Positions 10,001 through 18,628 of a stretch of DNA of 37,419 bases are shown here, one piece after another. Every line of letters starts with the position of its first letter. Position 1 is the stretch's first letter. This DNA is from Branchiostoma floridae (taxonomy: Eukaryota > Chordata > Leptocardii > Amphioxiformes > Branchiostomatidae): contig NC_049979.1 of NCBI RefSeq assembly GCF_000003815.2, positions 18,490,453 through 18,527,871 on the forward strand. Direction: 5' to 3'. A program made the translations under genes and the position numbers. The notes beneath the pieces were generated by a model. That model did not search any database. It was not told the origin of the DNA and saw nothing but the letters and a program-made list of their open reading frames with translations.

Positions 10001-11835
10001 TGGCCTCACAGAAGCCGTCTAAATTTGTCAGCTGCAATCCTTTCCAAATCCCTAATTGCTTCGAGATGATTTTTAGCTATCTCAAACATGATGACAGCAC
10101 GTTAAAAGCTTGGGATAGAATGGCAATGTTAGCCTGAAAGTAAGTTTAGATTAAGGTAGATCCAGCCTCCTTGTGGTACCATCTGGTTGGACAGCTTGAG
10201 GCTATGGTGTTTGTGCCAGATATGGTCCTGTGTGCCTGTTTAGTTTCCTTGGGGCTTGTGGTGGTGGTTCTAACTTCCTATATAGCTCCCAGAGAGACAC
10301 ACAGTCAGGGTGTGCATCTGCATCTGTTCAGCACCTGTTTTCTGTAGGAGGAAACAGTAACTGTTATATGCCTAAAAGCAGTTACTCAGTCACAGGTTCT
10401 ACAACTGCATAGTTGATCATTGTTATGCTTCACAATTTTCATCAGCATGATGACAGACAGAGAAGGACAAGGCCTGGGCACAATATAGTAAAAGAGGGTG
10501 AAAGGAGATGGCCAGATTAGTCAAGATTATTATTTCTAACAAACATAGTCTTGCCAATACATCAGTATATCAATGTCATTTACGCTGACTTGGAATTTTG
10601 AATTGTTGTCTTTTTACTCAACTCATTTTACTCTTTGAAATAGTGTCATATAAAACCATTTCATAGCTCTTGATTCTCTACATTGTTTGAAAGCTCTTCT
10701 AGCTATTAACTTCAAGGCCCCTCTATAAGTCTATTGTTGGTTCCTTTTGTTCTCTGCCATTGTCATCTAGTGGTGTGGAACTAGTATGCAACACTGTATG
10801 TCCATTATCCTGCTATGACATTTCATTTCCATCCGATTTGCCACTTGTAGTCTTCATGTAGTTGAACTTTTCTCACATGTGTCTCCGCAGGATGATGAGA
10901 TTGACCTGAAGCCCCTTGCCAAATGTCTGTCAGCTGAAACAGATGTTCTGGAGGTAAGGCAAACTGTCAAGCCACATTTTTCTTCCCTTTTGACATTAAG
11001 AAGTTCAAAGCTTTCATGACAGCTACGGGTTGCGGCAAGCCACTGTAGCATTTTGCAGCAATTGCAGCAAGTTCTTGGCACAAAAAGGTTACATCCAGAA
11101 AACTTGCACAAAGTTGGAAGTAGATTTGCCTGTGAAATATTTGTGCTGTAGGTATTGTGTTGGCTACCAGTAGCTGAAATTGTGTTGGCTACCAGTAGCT
11201 GCAGCCTTGCCAATGTTCCAGTAAGTGCAATAGACAAACCATCTTCTACCTTAGAGACAGCATTACTTGGCTAAAAGGATGGAACTACACAAGGCTGGCT
11301 TTCAGGCTAGAGCATCTTTTCATTTAGATCTCTTAACAGTTAATATTATAACAGTGTGCACTGATGCACTCATACGTTCAACAAGGTAGTTACTCAGCTG
11401 AATCAGGACAGGTAATTTCAACACCATATTTTAATTATACAGAATATATATCAGATGTACTGTTAGAAAATGGTTCTACAATGTTTTCCCAATATTTTAT
11501 GTCCATTGCTGGCTGTCGACCCAAAACAGTCTAGGGTCAGCAGGTATTGGCTGGGGTCAGTCTGATAACCAGAAACACAACTTTTTTAGGCCCAAGTATT
11601 GTTTCTTGTGTAATATTTAGAAACATTTCATGGACATAAGATATGGAAATATTTCATGTTTGTACCATTTGAGGGTTTTCCTCAGCCTGGCATTTTGAAT
11701 TGCATCATATGTTTCCAGGAGGACAAACCCTGGGACTGGGACAGGCTGTTCACAGAGGTGACCTCAGAACTACAGGTGGAGTGGGAGGCTGAAAGGCCGA
11801 AGGAGGAGGACGAGCCTCTACCAATGCAGGGATGA
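980..11835 (+). CDS. IFT43: Intraflagellar transport protein 43 (IFT-A subunit), gene with a missing internal exon
   Basis: IFT43 is a small subunit of the IFT-A complex, which works with dynein-2 in retrograde transport inside cilia and helps membrane proteins enter them. Readable exons: 980-1024, 1376-1486, 2137-2207, 4346-4378, 5254-5303, about 9717 (or 9724)-9792, 10891-10953, 11719-11835. All have GT-AG borders and compatible phases, except across the gap after 5303. Landmarks matching vertebrate IFT43: a GRRAR motif (exon 2), RRQGGWADD (exon 3), ARLRSDS (exon 5), ATYRELDTDL (exon 6 here), DEIDLKPLAK, and the C-terminal PWDWDRLFTEVTSEL. About 104 N-terminal and 82-84 C-terminal residues are visible, against about 208 in human. 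The segment matching the human IPDLEEVQ region is not found and probably lies in one of the N gaps. The ATG at 980 is the first in frame with the conserved exons. The gene is convergent with SPATA17. Confidence 0.9.
1104..1117. repeat. Poly-G run
   Basis: A run of 14 G in IFT43 intron 1. Length errors are likely in assemblies at this kind of site. Confidence 0.9.
1376..1486 (+). CDS. IFT43: IFT43 exon 2
   Basis: 37 codons between a TGTAG acceptor and a GTAAGG donor, phase 0 at both ends. Contains the basic RTGRRARAA motif matching KMGRRAQ of human IFT43, then an Asp/Gly-rich stretch. Confidence 0.85.
1653..1800 (-). mobile_element. tRNA-derived SINE copy (antisense)
   Basis: On the minus strand, an A-box-like TGGCATGGTGG (1742-1732) is followed after 44 nt by an exact B-box GGTTCGAATCC (1687-1677), the internal RNA polymerase III promoter pattern of tRNA-derived SINEs. 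The 5' part (roughly 1722-1795) is repeated at 1943-2014. Exact ends were not defined. It lies in IFT43 intron 2. Confidence 0.6.
1915..2014 (-). mobile_element. Second SINE copy, internally deleted
   Basis: Shares about 70 bp with the copy at 1653-1800, including the A-box region (1963-1953, TGGTGTGGTGG), and also the distal GGAG(N)CTCC-containing end. The segment with the B-box is deleted. Same orientation as the first copy. Confidence 0.55.
2137..2207 (+). CDS. IFT43: IFT43 exon 3
   Basis: 71 nt after CCCCAG, ending AG/GTAGAG in phase 2. Encodes RRQGGWADD, a highly conserved IFT43 block, followed by a Lys-rich tail. Confidence 0.9.
2208..4345 (+). other. IFT43 intron 3
   Basis: AT-rich intron. 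Apart from the MITE at 2857-3190 I see no gene or strong motif. Confidence 0.6.
2857..3190. mobile_element. 334-bp MITE with CAGGGCTCGAAATAC ends
   Basis: A perfect 15-bp terminal inverted repeat (CAGGGCTCGAAATAC, 2857-2871 and 3176-3190) is flanked by a TGTTC direct repeat (2852-2856 and 3191-3195). Inside are many ACCTGC/GCAGGT motifs in both orientations, including a 16-bp palindrome (2873-2888) and a hairpin with perfect 14-bp arms (3121-3134 and 3144-3157). It has no coding capacity. The CAGGG ends resemble hAT elements, but hAT targets are normally 8 bp, so the superfamily is open. It sits in IFT43 intron 3. Confidence 0.8.
4346..4378 (+). CDS. IFT43: IFT43 exon 4 (33-nt microexon)
   Basis: Phase 2 in and phase 2 out. 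Together with the flanking bases it reads RGKKSMDDAVE, matching FRRKASEEIED of human. Acceptor TATAG, donor GTAGGT. Confidence 0.75.
5254..5303 (+). CDS. IFT43: IFT43 exon 5
   Basis: 50 nt after CACCCCAG, ending in phase 1 at G/GTGAGC. Encodes ARLRSDSPPRRDDSDE, aligning with the FRLRPQS segment of human. The following exon cannot be found in sequenced DNA. Confidence 0.85.
6898..7047. other. Assembly gap (150 N)
   Basis: Unknown bases inside the IFT43 gene. The round length suggests a placeholder, so the real gap may differ in size. One of two places where the missing IFT43 exon may lie. Confidence 0.95.
7854..7867. promoter_or_regulatory. CTTGTAATTACAAG palindrome
   Basis: Perfect 14-bp palindrome centred on TAATTA, the core bound by paired or dimeric homeodomain proteins. 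It lies in a relatively GC-richer intronic block. Regulatory function is inferred. Confidence 0.3.
9190..9289. other. Assembly gap (100 N)
   Basis: Placeholder gap about 430 bp before the IFT43 TYRELD exon; the other possible site of the missing exon. Confidence 0.95.
9717..9792 (+). CDS. IFT43: IFT43 exon with the TYRELD block
   Basis: Encodes (LQ)VNKIATYRELDTDLFKQ and ends in phase 0 at CTG/GTATGT. Two acceptors are possible: CTACAG before 9717, with the better pyrimidine tract, or TTACAG before 9724. The missing upstream exon prevents choosing by phase. Confidence 0.85.
9793..10890 (+). other. IFT43 intron before the DDEIDL exon
   Basis: About 1.1 kb of intron. No gene, repeat or strong signal recognised. 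Confidence 0.55.
10891..10953 (+). CDS. IFT43: IFT43 penultimate exon
   Basis: 21 codons, phase 0/0, between CTCCGCAG and GTAAGG. Encodes DDEIDLKPLAKCLSAE, matching DGEIDLKLLTKVLAPE in human. Confidence 0.92.
11154..11203. repeat. 25-bp tandem duplication
   Basis: ATTGTGTTGGCTACCAGTAG and the following bases occur twice with a 25-bp period, nearly identical, in the last IFT43 intron. Confidence 0.85.
11719..11835 (+). CDS. IFT43: IFT43 last coding exon
   Basis: 39 codons including TGA. Starts EDKPWDWDRLFTEVTSEL, the IFT43 C-terminal signature, and ends with an acidic tail. Confidence 0.95.
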   Translation, partial: EDKPWDWDRLFTEVTSELQVEWEAERPKEEDEPLPMQG

Positions 11836-12270
11836 TAACGTGCATTACTTATTAAGAAAGCTTCTCCTTAACTAAGATGTACATAGGTTTAGATAATGGT
11901 GTGTAAATTTACCAGCTTGGGGGTTAAACTTGATTGATGTTTCAACTTGGGATAGACTGTCTTGTGTCAGTTATCATCAGTTGTCTATTCATTATTCATT
12001 GCCATGTTTAGAGGTGGTTTTGTGATAACCTTTTCCACTCTACAGGTGCCACACACACCAAGTTTGTATTGATTTTTTAAGATGTTAGCCTTATAAAGAT
12101 CAATGTGGAGATTGTGCACATTCCCTTATGAACGAGATGTAGACAACAAAGTTTTTGTGTGACACTTAATATATTTGTAATTGCTGTCAACATTCAGAAA
12201 TACAAATCAGATGTATAATATTATTTACAAATCTGAGTCCAGCTATTTGCTGTACAAATCCTGTACAAAG

Positions 12271-12276
12271 ATTAAA
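12271..12276 (+). terminator. Candidate poly(A) signal of IFT43
   Basis: ATTAAA, the commonest variant hexamer, about 440 bp after the IFT43 stop codon. No transcript evidence. Confidence 0.3.
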
Positions 12277-12588
12277 GAAGTGTATATATGTATATACCAC
12301 TCTGATATCCTCTTTTACTGCATATATGTTACTGATAATCTATTTGTACTACCTCAATGGAAACAAAGCATCCATTTTTAGCCTTGTTTGAACCCATCCT
12401 ATGGCAACAGCAGCATCTAGTAACAGAATAATAGAATTCATCCACCCAACATAGACAGGGCTATTAGTATCATTCTAGTGTGAACACCTGCACTTAAATT
12501 CAGTCTATGCATGTGCTGAAGTCTACATTGTGCTGACGTCACTCGTGTGTCACACCATATAGCAATTCTGGCATAGATACACTTTTCC

Positions 12589-12594
12589 TTTAAT
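12589..12594 (-). terminator. Candidate poly(A) signal of SPATA17
   Basis: ATTAAA on the minus strand about 250 bp after the SPATA17 stop codon. It would give a short 3' UTR that does not reach IFT43. Confidence 0.3.
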
Positions 12595-12842
12595 CTCAAA
12601 ATTATTAGAATTATAATTTGTGTAGAGCAGGAGCTTCTAGGAAGTAACTTAAAATCAACTGACTCCACTATATCTGTGATGGCAACATGGCACAAGTGTC
12701 TATGTCTTTACAAGGACCATTTCTACTGAAGCCAATATCGAGAACCAAATTTCACTGTTCTGTCAGCTTCCTTCAGATGTACAGTAAGTTGCATGTAAGG
12801 CACTTTGTTCCACTATGGATAAAGGCAGTTGGTTTAGGTGAG

Positions 12843-12923
12843 TTACAGTGCCACCTGTCCCTTGGAGTAGGTCTCATTGAACTTCTCAAGGATTGGGATG
12901 GGAGAACACACCAACTTGAACCT
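12843..12923 (-). CDS. SPATA17: SPATA17 exon 10 (stop)
   Basis: 27 codons including TAA after a TTACAG acceptor. LEKFNETYSKGQVAL aligns with the human C-terminus FSKYGKLYSKAGQIV. Confidence 0.88.
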   Translation of the reverse strand, partial: RFKLVCSPIPILEKFNETYSKGQVAL

Positions 12924-15900
12924 CTGTAACACATAAAGTAGACACCATGTCAGGATGTGGGTCGACACGAAAAAATGTGCACGTGATTCTTGATATCATG
13001 TGGCTAAATCCTTCAACAACATTCAAGGATGCTATGTGGACACAGTTGATTTTACATTTTTAGCACTGGGTGCTAAGAAGTTGGTATAAATGCTTAAATT
13101 GGTTAATTGAACGTTTGAAGCGCTGAGTTTGAAGAAGTTGGCATGAATACTCACATCATCAGCAGTCTCTTTCTTCTCATGTCTGAAGTGGCTGGTGCCG
13201 TACGGCAGGGCCCCATACTGGGACGTGGTGTGCAGCAGGGGACTGTAGGGGCGCTCTCTCTTTGTGAACGGCAGGAAACTGGGTGGGGGGAGGGAGATAT
13301 CATCAGAACATTTCATTTTCATTGGGCCTACTATGCAAATGCTATTACAGCTGAAAATTATAATCAAGGAAGGCATGCAATATATTTTACAGGTGCAATT
13401 ATGATGTGATACCTTTCTACACTAATGCAGGACGATTTTCAGCTCGGCACACCATTGTGTTTTTACATCATAGCTTAAGAATTGACGAATGGCATGTGTT
13501 ATTAAGTCTAACTCCTGTAATCCATCTATGACTTGATTCAGTCTATGTGTAGTCATCTGTCTTGGACAAAGCTGATTTGTCTTGTGATATTACCGTATGG
13601 AATGTCATGTCTCACCCAATACAAGAAGCAGTCAAGCAGTGTGTTATGGAGAGACAGAAGTGAGTCTGTCAGTGGTAGCTGTCATAGTCAAGTAGGTCAG
13701 TCATGCCAGGGACAGTTGTCCATGGTCTACTGTAGTGGGGATGTAGAACAGTCACTTAGGGGTTCTGTCATTAGAGAGGTGCTGGGGTGTCTGTCATGTC
13801 CAGCCGTTATTGTACTGAGATCCTGATGTCAGCATCCTTTTGTAGATAACTATAAGGTTTTACTTGTTAGAGACTTGTCCATTGTAACCAATAATAAATG
13901 GCATATAAATAAAAAAAATTATGCTCTTCCAACAGACAATTAGCACAATTCAAAATGTTACTTTCTGGTTCTTATCATATTGCACACTTACGTGTTGTCA
14001 TTAATTCTCCCCTCGCACTCCTCGCGCTTCATCGAAATTCTTGCCTGCTCCTCAGAAGTATAGTCTGTTGCCACTCGCAGTGTTGGTTCCAGGGGCCTGT
14101 ACCGCTGTGAGTACACTTCTGTAGGCTGGCGGAAAGGACCCTGTTGGAGAATACACTGGTAAATTAGGAGGTGACAGCATTTTGTCTTCTCTGAATATAG
14201 CAGAAGATTACCTTGCTCAACCTGAAAAAAATCCATAATATGGCATTGAACATGTAAGCACAGTTTCTACTTGTTAGAATTCATTGCTGTATATATCAGT
14301 TATGAATGTATCAATGCTATGTGACTACTAGCTTGAAGCTCTAGTATTTACCACAAAATGTTACAAGTATACACACAGCTATGAGACCAGCTAAATTACC
14401 TGTGGTTTTTTCTTGTCAATGGGGGGCAGAGGTGCAGACTGGGGTAAGGCAGGGGGAACCCCAGGTGGGGAGGGGTCCACCAGCCCCATGGTGCTGTCCC
14501 TGGGCTTGAGGGGTCTCCTGTGACTCAGGGGCTTGACTGACATCAGTCGGTATTCCATCTCATCAGGGAAGGGCCTGTATGGAGTGTTGTAGATCCCAGA
14601 AATCTGGAACAAGAAGGACATCACATTTAGGGCCATTTATTTAGGATACAGGCAGGAAGACAGAAGTTGATACATGCACGTGTGTTCATCCTGGTAAAAA
14701 TGTCTCAATGACTAATGTTGTAAATCTTGGGCAAACTGAAGGAGAGAGTGTAGTCCATCCACCTGGTGTGTGCTGAGCAAGTAGTGGTTTTTCCTGGCAT
14801 TGTATATCTCTCTCTTCTCAGCCAACTCCTGCTTTCTCTTCTCCCTTTCTCTCTGGTGCATCTCTGCATATTCACTCAGCTCACTCCTGGATAAAATATA
14901 ACAAAATCAGTTATCAACAATGCCATTAATGTACTATGAAAAACAACAAAGTTGACTAGAGAAAATGTAATTTGCATTTTTGTCAGCGTGCCAACTTGCC
15001 AGGTAACGCCAACCAAAGAAGACAAACCGTTCCCTAAATGCATTATTTCACCAATTATGTGCGGGAGTGAAGTAGGCTGTCAAGGCTTTTAGTTGCTAAG
15101 CTGCATTTGTATGGAGGACTGGGGACAATGGGCCGAGCTTTGAAAGCAAGGGTCATGAGGTCATGTGAGAGCAAGATGACCCCTGTAACACCGCACCATC
15201 CAGAACACTGGAGGAAACAAAATCCTATTTATCTACACTCTAAATACACAATCTGCTGGACCCACGCTGCACATCCTTTCAGCCCTATCCAGTTGGAACA
15301 ATAATCTTTCAGGGGACTTCATATAAGTTTCTCATGTTTCACTAAGTTCAGACAGCCATATCAGTGACTAACTTTAATAACACTGCCTATTGAAGAACAG
15401 ACTTTTGTGTTTGTTTTGATTAGATTTGTATTCAGTTAGTCTTACCTGACAATCTGGTTCTTTATCTGCAATCCCTCCAAGTATCTCTTCCTGGCATAGT
15501 AGTTGTGCACATATTTACGAACATAGTATCCTCTCCACCTTTTCTGGATCTGATGTGGAAAGAAAAAAATTAGAACTGTTCCTGTTTATGTTTTACATTA
15601 TTACCATAACAGCTAAAGGTGAGGAAAAACTGCTATGATAATCGTAGAAAACACTGGAAATTACTTGAAAAGAGGTGCTTACCCTGACAACCATCTTGTT
15701 GTAGAAGTTCATTCTCATCACAAAAACAGAATTCTGTAAGGAAAGAAATACAACACTGAAAACAGGCAAACGATTTTGACGTAAAATGCATCAAGTAAAC
15801 ACCAATGCAATACGTGTGCACCACAAAGGTGTGACTATGAAGATGACTGTACTAAATGTTCTGTGTCTAATAAGGGGTCTTACCTTGACCAGGGTGCGGA

Positions 15901-16824
15901 AAGCCCCCCTGCCCAGGAAGCCTCTCCAATGTCTTTGGATGGTGACGGCACATCTCTGCAGGAACCTGAAAAGACATGCAAATAGATTTACAATTCTTTC
16001 CCTGATACATTTTCATATATGAAATGCATGTATGGCATGCAATCTACACATAAGCAAGTGTGACAGTTGTTCGCCATATGCATGGTGAAAAATGTGTGGA
16101 ATACTGAACTCTTGATCTTCATACATGTTCATCAAAAGTCACAGAAAATATGGTAACAAACTGGTAAAATGTCATACCGCATGTTGTGATAAAGTTTTAA
16201 TACTTTCTACATAAATAAATAAATAAATGGAATTGATTTCGAACCTCACGGGAAGCACTAAAGGATTTTACTTGTCGACATAACCATGAATGCTATATGC
16301 TGAGCTGAGAAACAGTCAAATCAGCCATTAAAAAGGAGCTGCACTGGACAGTGGTTATCATAGCAGTTTATAGTAACGTTACGTGTCTGTTACTTACTTG
16401 ATATAAGACCTGACCCTGACGGCACGGAACCAGCTCTGGATCTTCAGCGCTGCCTCAAATTCCTTTAAACGGTTCTCCTCAGCATCTCTGAAGATTGGGA
16501 TAAAGATTTAATTTTTTCAGATACATTATATGTATTGCGTGATATACAACTCCTACAATATATTTCAAAGCACATATATTTTTTTTAGAGAGAATACAGT
16601 CTAACGTTATAAGTGTAACCAAATTTGTTCTCCAAGATCAAGAGACTTCAACTACTTATCCTGCGTGACAAAACTAACGAATCCGCCAACTCTTGCCAAA
16701 CTTGGTAGCAGACACAATCTCTCATCTGTTCCATAAAAAATAAGGTATCAAATCACCTGTTTTGTATGAAAGTTTCCTCGACAACTTTGCCGGTGAGCCT
16801 GCCAAGTTTTACCATGGTCGCCAT
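12843..16824 (-). CDS. SPATA17: Spermatogenesis-associated protein 17, IQ-motif protein (complete)
   Basis: SPATA17 is an IQ-motif, calmodulin-binding-type protein expressed in testis and linked to sperm flagella and motile cilia. Ten exons on the minus strand: 16824-16757, 16487-16398, 15965-15884, 15733-15683, 15549-15446, 14886-14763, 14603-14400, 14140-13992, 13278-13155, 12923-12843. All junctions are GT-AG with matching phases, giving 1,077 nt and 358 residues (human 361). Three IQ motifs are visible: IQSWFRAVRVR (from residue 39), IQRHWRGFLGR (62) and IQKRWRGYYVR (98). A charged, probably helical segment spans about 133-165, then HYLLSTHQ. Other family signatures are GIYNTPYRPFPDE, LSHRRPLK, GPFRQPTEV and YRPLEPTLRVA. 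The C-terminus KLV...YSKGQVAL aligns with the human end. The first Met (MATM) matches human MATL; a second ATG follows three codons later. An X-box just upstream suggests RFX/FOXJ1-type ciliary regulation. Confidence 0.95.
13155..13278 (-). CDS. SPATA17: SPATA17 exon 9
   Basis: 124 nt, phase 2 in, 0 out. FLPFTKRERPYSPLLH and SQYGALPYG align with the human FLPF and SKYGPISY blocks. Confidence 0.9.
13279..13991 (-). other. SPATA17 intron 8
   Basis: About 0.7 kb of intron. An open stretch on the plus strand at 13533-13826 has no recognisable protein and is judged to be chance. Confidence 0.6.
13992..14140 (-). CDS. SPATA17: SPATA17 exon 8
   Basis: 149 nt, phase 0 in, 2 out. GPFRQPTEV and QRYRPLEPTLRVA are nearly identical to human; ends in an acidic/basic helix and NDN. 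Confidence 0.95.
14400..14603 (-). CDS. SPATA17: SPATA17 exon 7
   Basis: 68 codons, phase 0/0. ISGIYNTPYRPFPDE and VKPLSHRRP match human; a Pro-rich linker ends in LPPIDKKKPQ. Confidence 0.95.
14763..14886 (-). CDS. SPATA17: SPATA17 exon 6
   Basis: 124 nt, phase 2 in, 0 out. A Glu/Lys/Arg-rich helical stretch followed by ARKNHYLLSTHQ, a strong family match. Confidence 0.95.
14887..15445 (-). other. SPATA17 intron 5
   Basis: About 0.56 kb of intron. Nothing recognised. Confidence 0.6.
15446..15549 (-). CDS. SPATA17: SPATA17 exon 5 (IQ3)
   Basis: 104 nt, phase 0 in, 2 out. Third IQ motif IQKRWRGYYVRKYV, then NYYARKRYLEGL. Confidence 0.95.
15683..15733 (-). CDS. SPATA17: SPATA17 exon 4
   Basis: 17 codons, phase 0/0, MRMNFYNKMVVR, matching MMMNLYNAMAVR in human. 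Joins directly to the third IQ motif. Confidence 0.95.
15884..15965 (-). CDS. SPATA17: SPATA17 exon 3 (IQ2)
   Basis: 82 nt, phase 2 in, 0 out. Second IQ motif: VTIQRHWRGFLGRGAF. Confidence 0.95.
15966..16397 (-). other. SPATA17 intron 2 with a short AAAT microsatellite
   Basis: Intron. It holds an imperfect (AAAT)n run at about 16212-16228; otherwise nothing recognised. Confidence 0.65.
16398..16487 (-). CDS. SPATA17: SPATA17 exon 2 (IQ1)
   Basis: 90 nt, phase 2 in and out. Carries the first IQ motif, LKIQSWFRAVRVRSYI, matching VKIQSWFRGCQVRAYI in human. Confidence 0.95.
16757..16824 (-). CDS. SPATA17: SPATA17 exon 1
   Basis: Begins MATMVKLGRLTGKV and ends in phase 2 at AG/GTGATT. The start codon is 28 bp from the X-box. 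Confidence 0.85.
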
Positions 16825-16852
16825 GTTTTTCATTGGATCCTTGTTTGTCTTT

Positions 16853-16865
16853 GTTGCATAGCAAC
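16853..16865 (-). promoter_or_regulatory. RFX X-box upstream of SPATA17
   Basis: GTTGCATAGCAAC reads as two perfect inverted RFX half-sites (GTTGC/GCAAC) around a short spacer, the classic X-box. It is 28 bp upstream of the SPATA17 start codon. X-boxes bound by RFX factors, with FOXJ1, switch on ciliary genes across animals. Position and target gene make this a convincing site, though binding is not shown. Confidence 0.75.
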
Positions 16866-17097
16866 GGAAGGATACCAATACCGATGGAACGGTCCAGGAC
16901 CAAAAATAATTTCTTCCCCCAAATCACTTTTTATCTCAAAAATATGTTTCTTCTGCTATATTGATACTATCATAATGGCAGCGATTAGTAAGTATTGTCA
17001 TAATGCACTTTTTTAGTATATATATTGTGCACAATAAACCAGGGGTGTGTAATCCTGTCCACCCCTATTATTGATTGCCGTGGTAGACTTCCACTAG

Positions 17098-17113
17098 CCC
17101 ACAATGCACTGCG
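17098..17113 (+). promoter_or_regulatory. ZNF143/Staf-like site in the divergent promoter
   Basis: CCCACAATGCACTGCG closely matches the core of the ZNF143 (Staf) motif, CCCAGMATGCAYYGCG. Such sites are frequent in promoters, especially bidirectional ones. It lies 274 bp from the SPATA17 start, on the GPATCH2 side. Confidence 0.5.
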
Positions 17114-17204
17114 CTAAACAACATGGATGGTCTCAGATGACATTTTTGCTGAGTTGATAAAATTATTGGCAGTCTTCTTGGCAAGTTGACGCCAAAATAT
17201 CGAC

Positions 17205-17214
17205 TACGTCATCA
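17205..17214. promoter_or_regulatory. CRE/ATF-like site
   Basis: TACGTCATCA contains the TACGTCA variant of the CREB/ATF element. With the ZNF143-like site and a good splice donor (G/GTACGT at 17246), it suggests the first, non-coding GPATCH2 exon is near 17100-17245. That exon is inferred only. Confidence 0.35.
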
Positions 17215-17915
17215 GATAGGATGGTGATAGAGTTATCACAGATCGGTACGTACAGCAGAAATAACGATCTTTTGGTGCTAATATGGTGTGAATCTGTGTT
17301 TATAGATAGATTGACTTTCTGCGCGCAGTAACGTCAGCTGGCTAGCTGGCTTGTGTTGCAAAGTTGGGACGTGTCAAGGACTAACTGCAACAGCGTAAAT
17401 GCGTACATCTTATTTAGGAGGCTAAACATTTACACATGTCCATCGTCTTCTCATTGAATTATCATCGTGGTGTATGCCAACAATGGGTGGTGATTTCGAT
17501 GTGGCCTTCAAAGCCTGGCTAGCTGATACACCTCCCTGCCCCCCTCCCCCATCATCATCTGACCACTCAGGCATAATTAGTACAAAATGAGGGATTAATC
17601 AACACCCCCGCCCATTCAGGACAAGTGAGGTAGAAATGTAAACAAAGAGAGTTTCCAAGAGGAGGGGTTGGTAAGGCTGAGAAGTTCACTGTAGTAAAAT
17701 GGAGTGACCAATCAAGAGTACAGTTGTACAGATGTTGTTGTTGTCAGATGGTCATTTTGTTTATAACTTATGCATGTGCACAAACAAAGAATCATTAGCA
17801 TCAATCAGCTGTCAGATTTACTTTTACAGTGTTTAAAGTTCGTGATTGAAACAAATTCTGTGTTACATTAGTGATACAAAATGGGTTGTGACAGTGTTGT
17901 GATTTTGCAGTAGTT

Positions 17916-17963
17916 AGGGACTGGTCGATATTTAGCGGGGGGGGAGGGCCGGTCGTCTGAGGG
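17916..17963 (+). repeat. Left terminal inverted repeat
   Basis: 48 bp; 42 bp perfect, one mismatch (T versus A at 17958), then GAGGG. Contains G8-A-G3, able to take part in a G-quadruplex. Confidence 0.92.
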
Positions 17964-17965
17964 GG

Positions 17966-18058
17966 GAGGGCCTAGGAAAAATATTTTGAGCCAGGGGGAG
18001 GGCCTAGGAAAAATATTTTGAGCGGGGGGGAGGGCCTAGGAAAAAATTTTTTGCTCGG
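17966..18058 (+). repeat. Left subterminal array, three 32-bp units
   Basis: Units start at 17966, 17998 and 18030, each GAGGGCCTAGGAAAAA followed by an AT-rich tail. The period is exactly 32 bp, with no spacers. Confidence 0.92.
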
Positions 18059-18406
18059 ACTATCAGTGAAATTCGTTCGTCAAAATGCCGGAAATGGCGT
18101 TTCAGAGGGTAAAGATTTCAAAATTTCCCCGGGCCTCCACAAGCTTGAGACGCCTCGCGCCCGACTTCGGCGCCCGACAAGGCAAAAATAGTTGGTGGCT
18201 TCTGCGGTCCACATGCTGAAAATTCGCTCAGTAATATTTTGCTGCCGCGCCTTTGACTCTATCTCTGTTAAACACCGCTACAACGTTGTAAAACTATTGA
18301 TGTTACAGTAATATATACCGTTGTAACGCTGGTATAAAGGTGGGCGGAGAAAATATCAGTCAAATTTGTTTACCTTTCTGTTGAAGCTGGCGCGGCAAAT
18401 TAAGAC

Positions 18407-18628
18407 ATGGAGCCGAAGTTCATACCGGACGTGGTAGACTATTCTCAGTATTCTACTGCATGCTATAATAAGTTCTCGAAAATGTTACCAAAATGCGACG
18501 TAAAAAATGTTCCGGTTTGCAATGCCACCATTCAGTCACGGTCACAAAATTTAGCGCAAATTATCTTGCCAACATCTGTGCACCAACACATGTCGGTATT
18601 TTCCTCAGAATTTACCGAAAAAAAATGA
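18407..18628 (+). pseudogene. Short unrecognised reading frame inside the transposon
   Basis: 73 codons starting MEPKFIPDVVDYSQ. No family recognised. Reading continues in another frame (18555-18812, open 86 codons), suggesting a frameshifted or decayed gene, but chance cannot be excluded. Confidence 0.25.

Larger units (their letters stand above)
11836..12842. other. Convergent 3' flank between IFT43 and SPATA17
   Basis: About 1 kb separates the two stop codons. It should contain both 3' UTRs. Candidate poly(A) signals are ATTAAA at 12271-12276 (+) for IFT43 and ATTAAA at 12594-12589 (-) for SPATA17; no AATAAA was seen in the right place. Confidence 0.5.
16825..17910. other. Head-to-head promoter region of SPATA17 and GPATCH2
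   Basis: No coding exon recognised. Contains the X-box, ZNF143-like and CRE-like sites listed separately. The distance to the first GPATCH2 coding exon (22914) implies a non-coding first exon here or an internal promoter. Confidence 0.5.

Noticed and set aside
10854-11237. 127-codon minus-strand frame
   Set aside because: Antisense to an IFT43 exon and spans the 25-bp duplication; a shadow frame.
13533-13826. 97-codon open frame in SPATA17 intron 8
   Set aside because: No recognisable protein, no coding pattern, lies inside a confirmed intron.
17966-18058. Regular 32-bp repeats resembling a CRISPR array
   Set aside because: Units are contiguous without spacers, the DNA is from an animal, and the arrays sit inside transposon ends.
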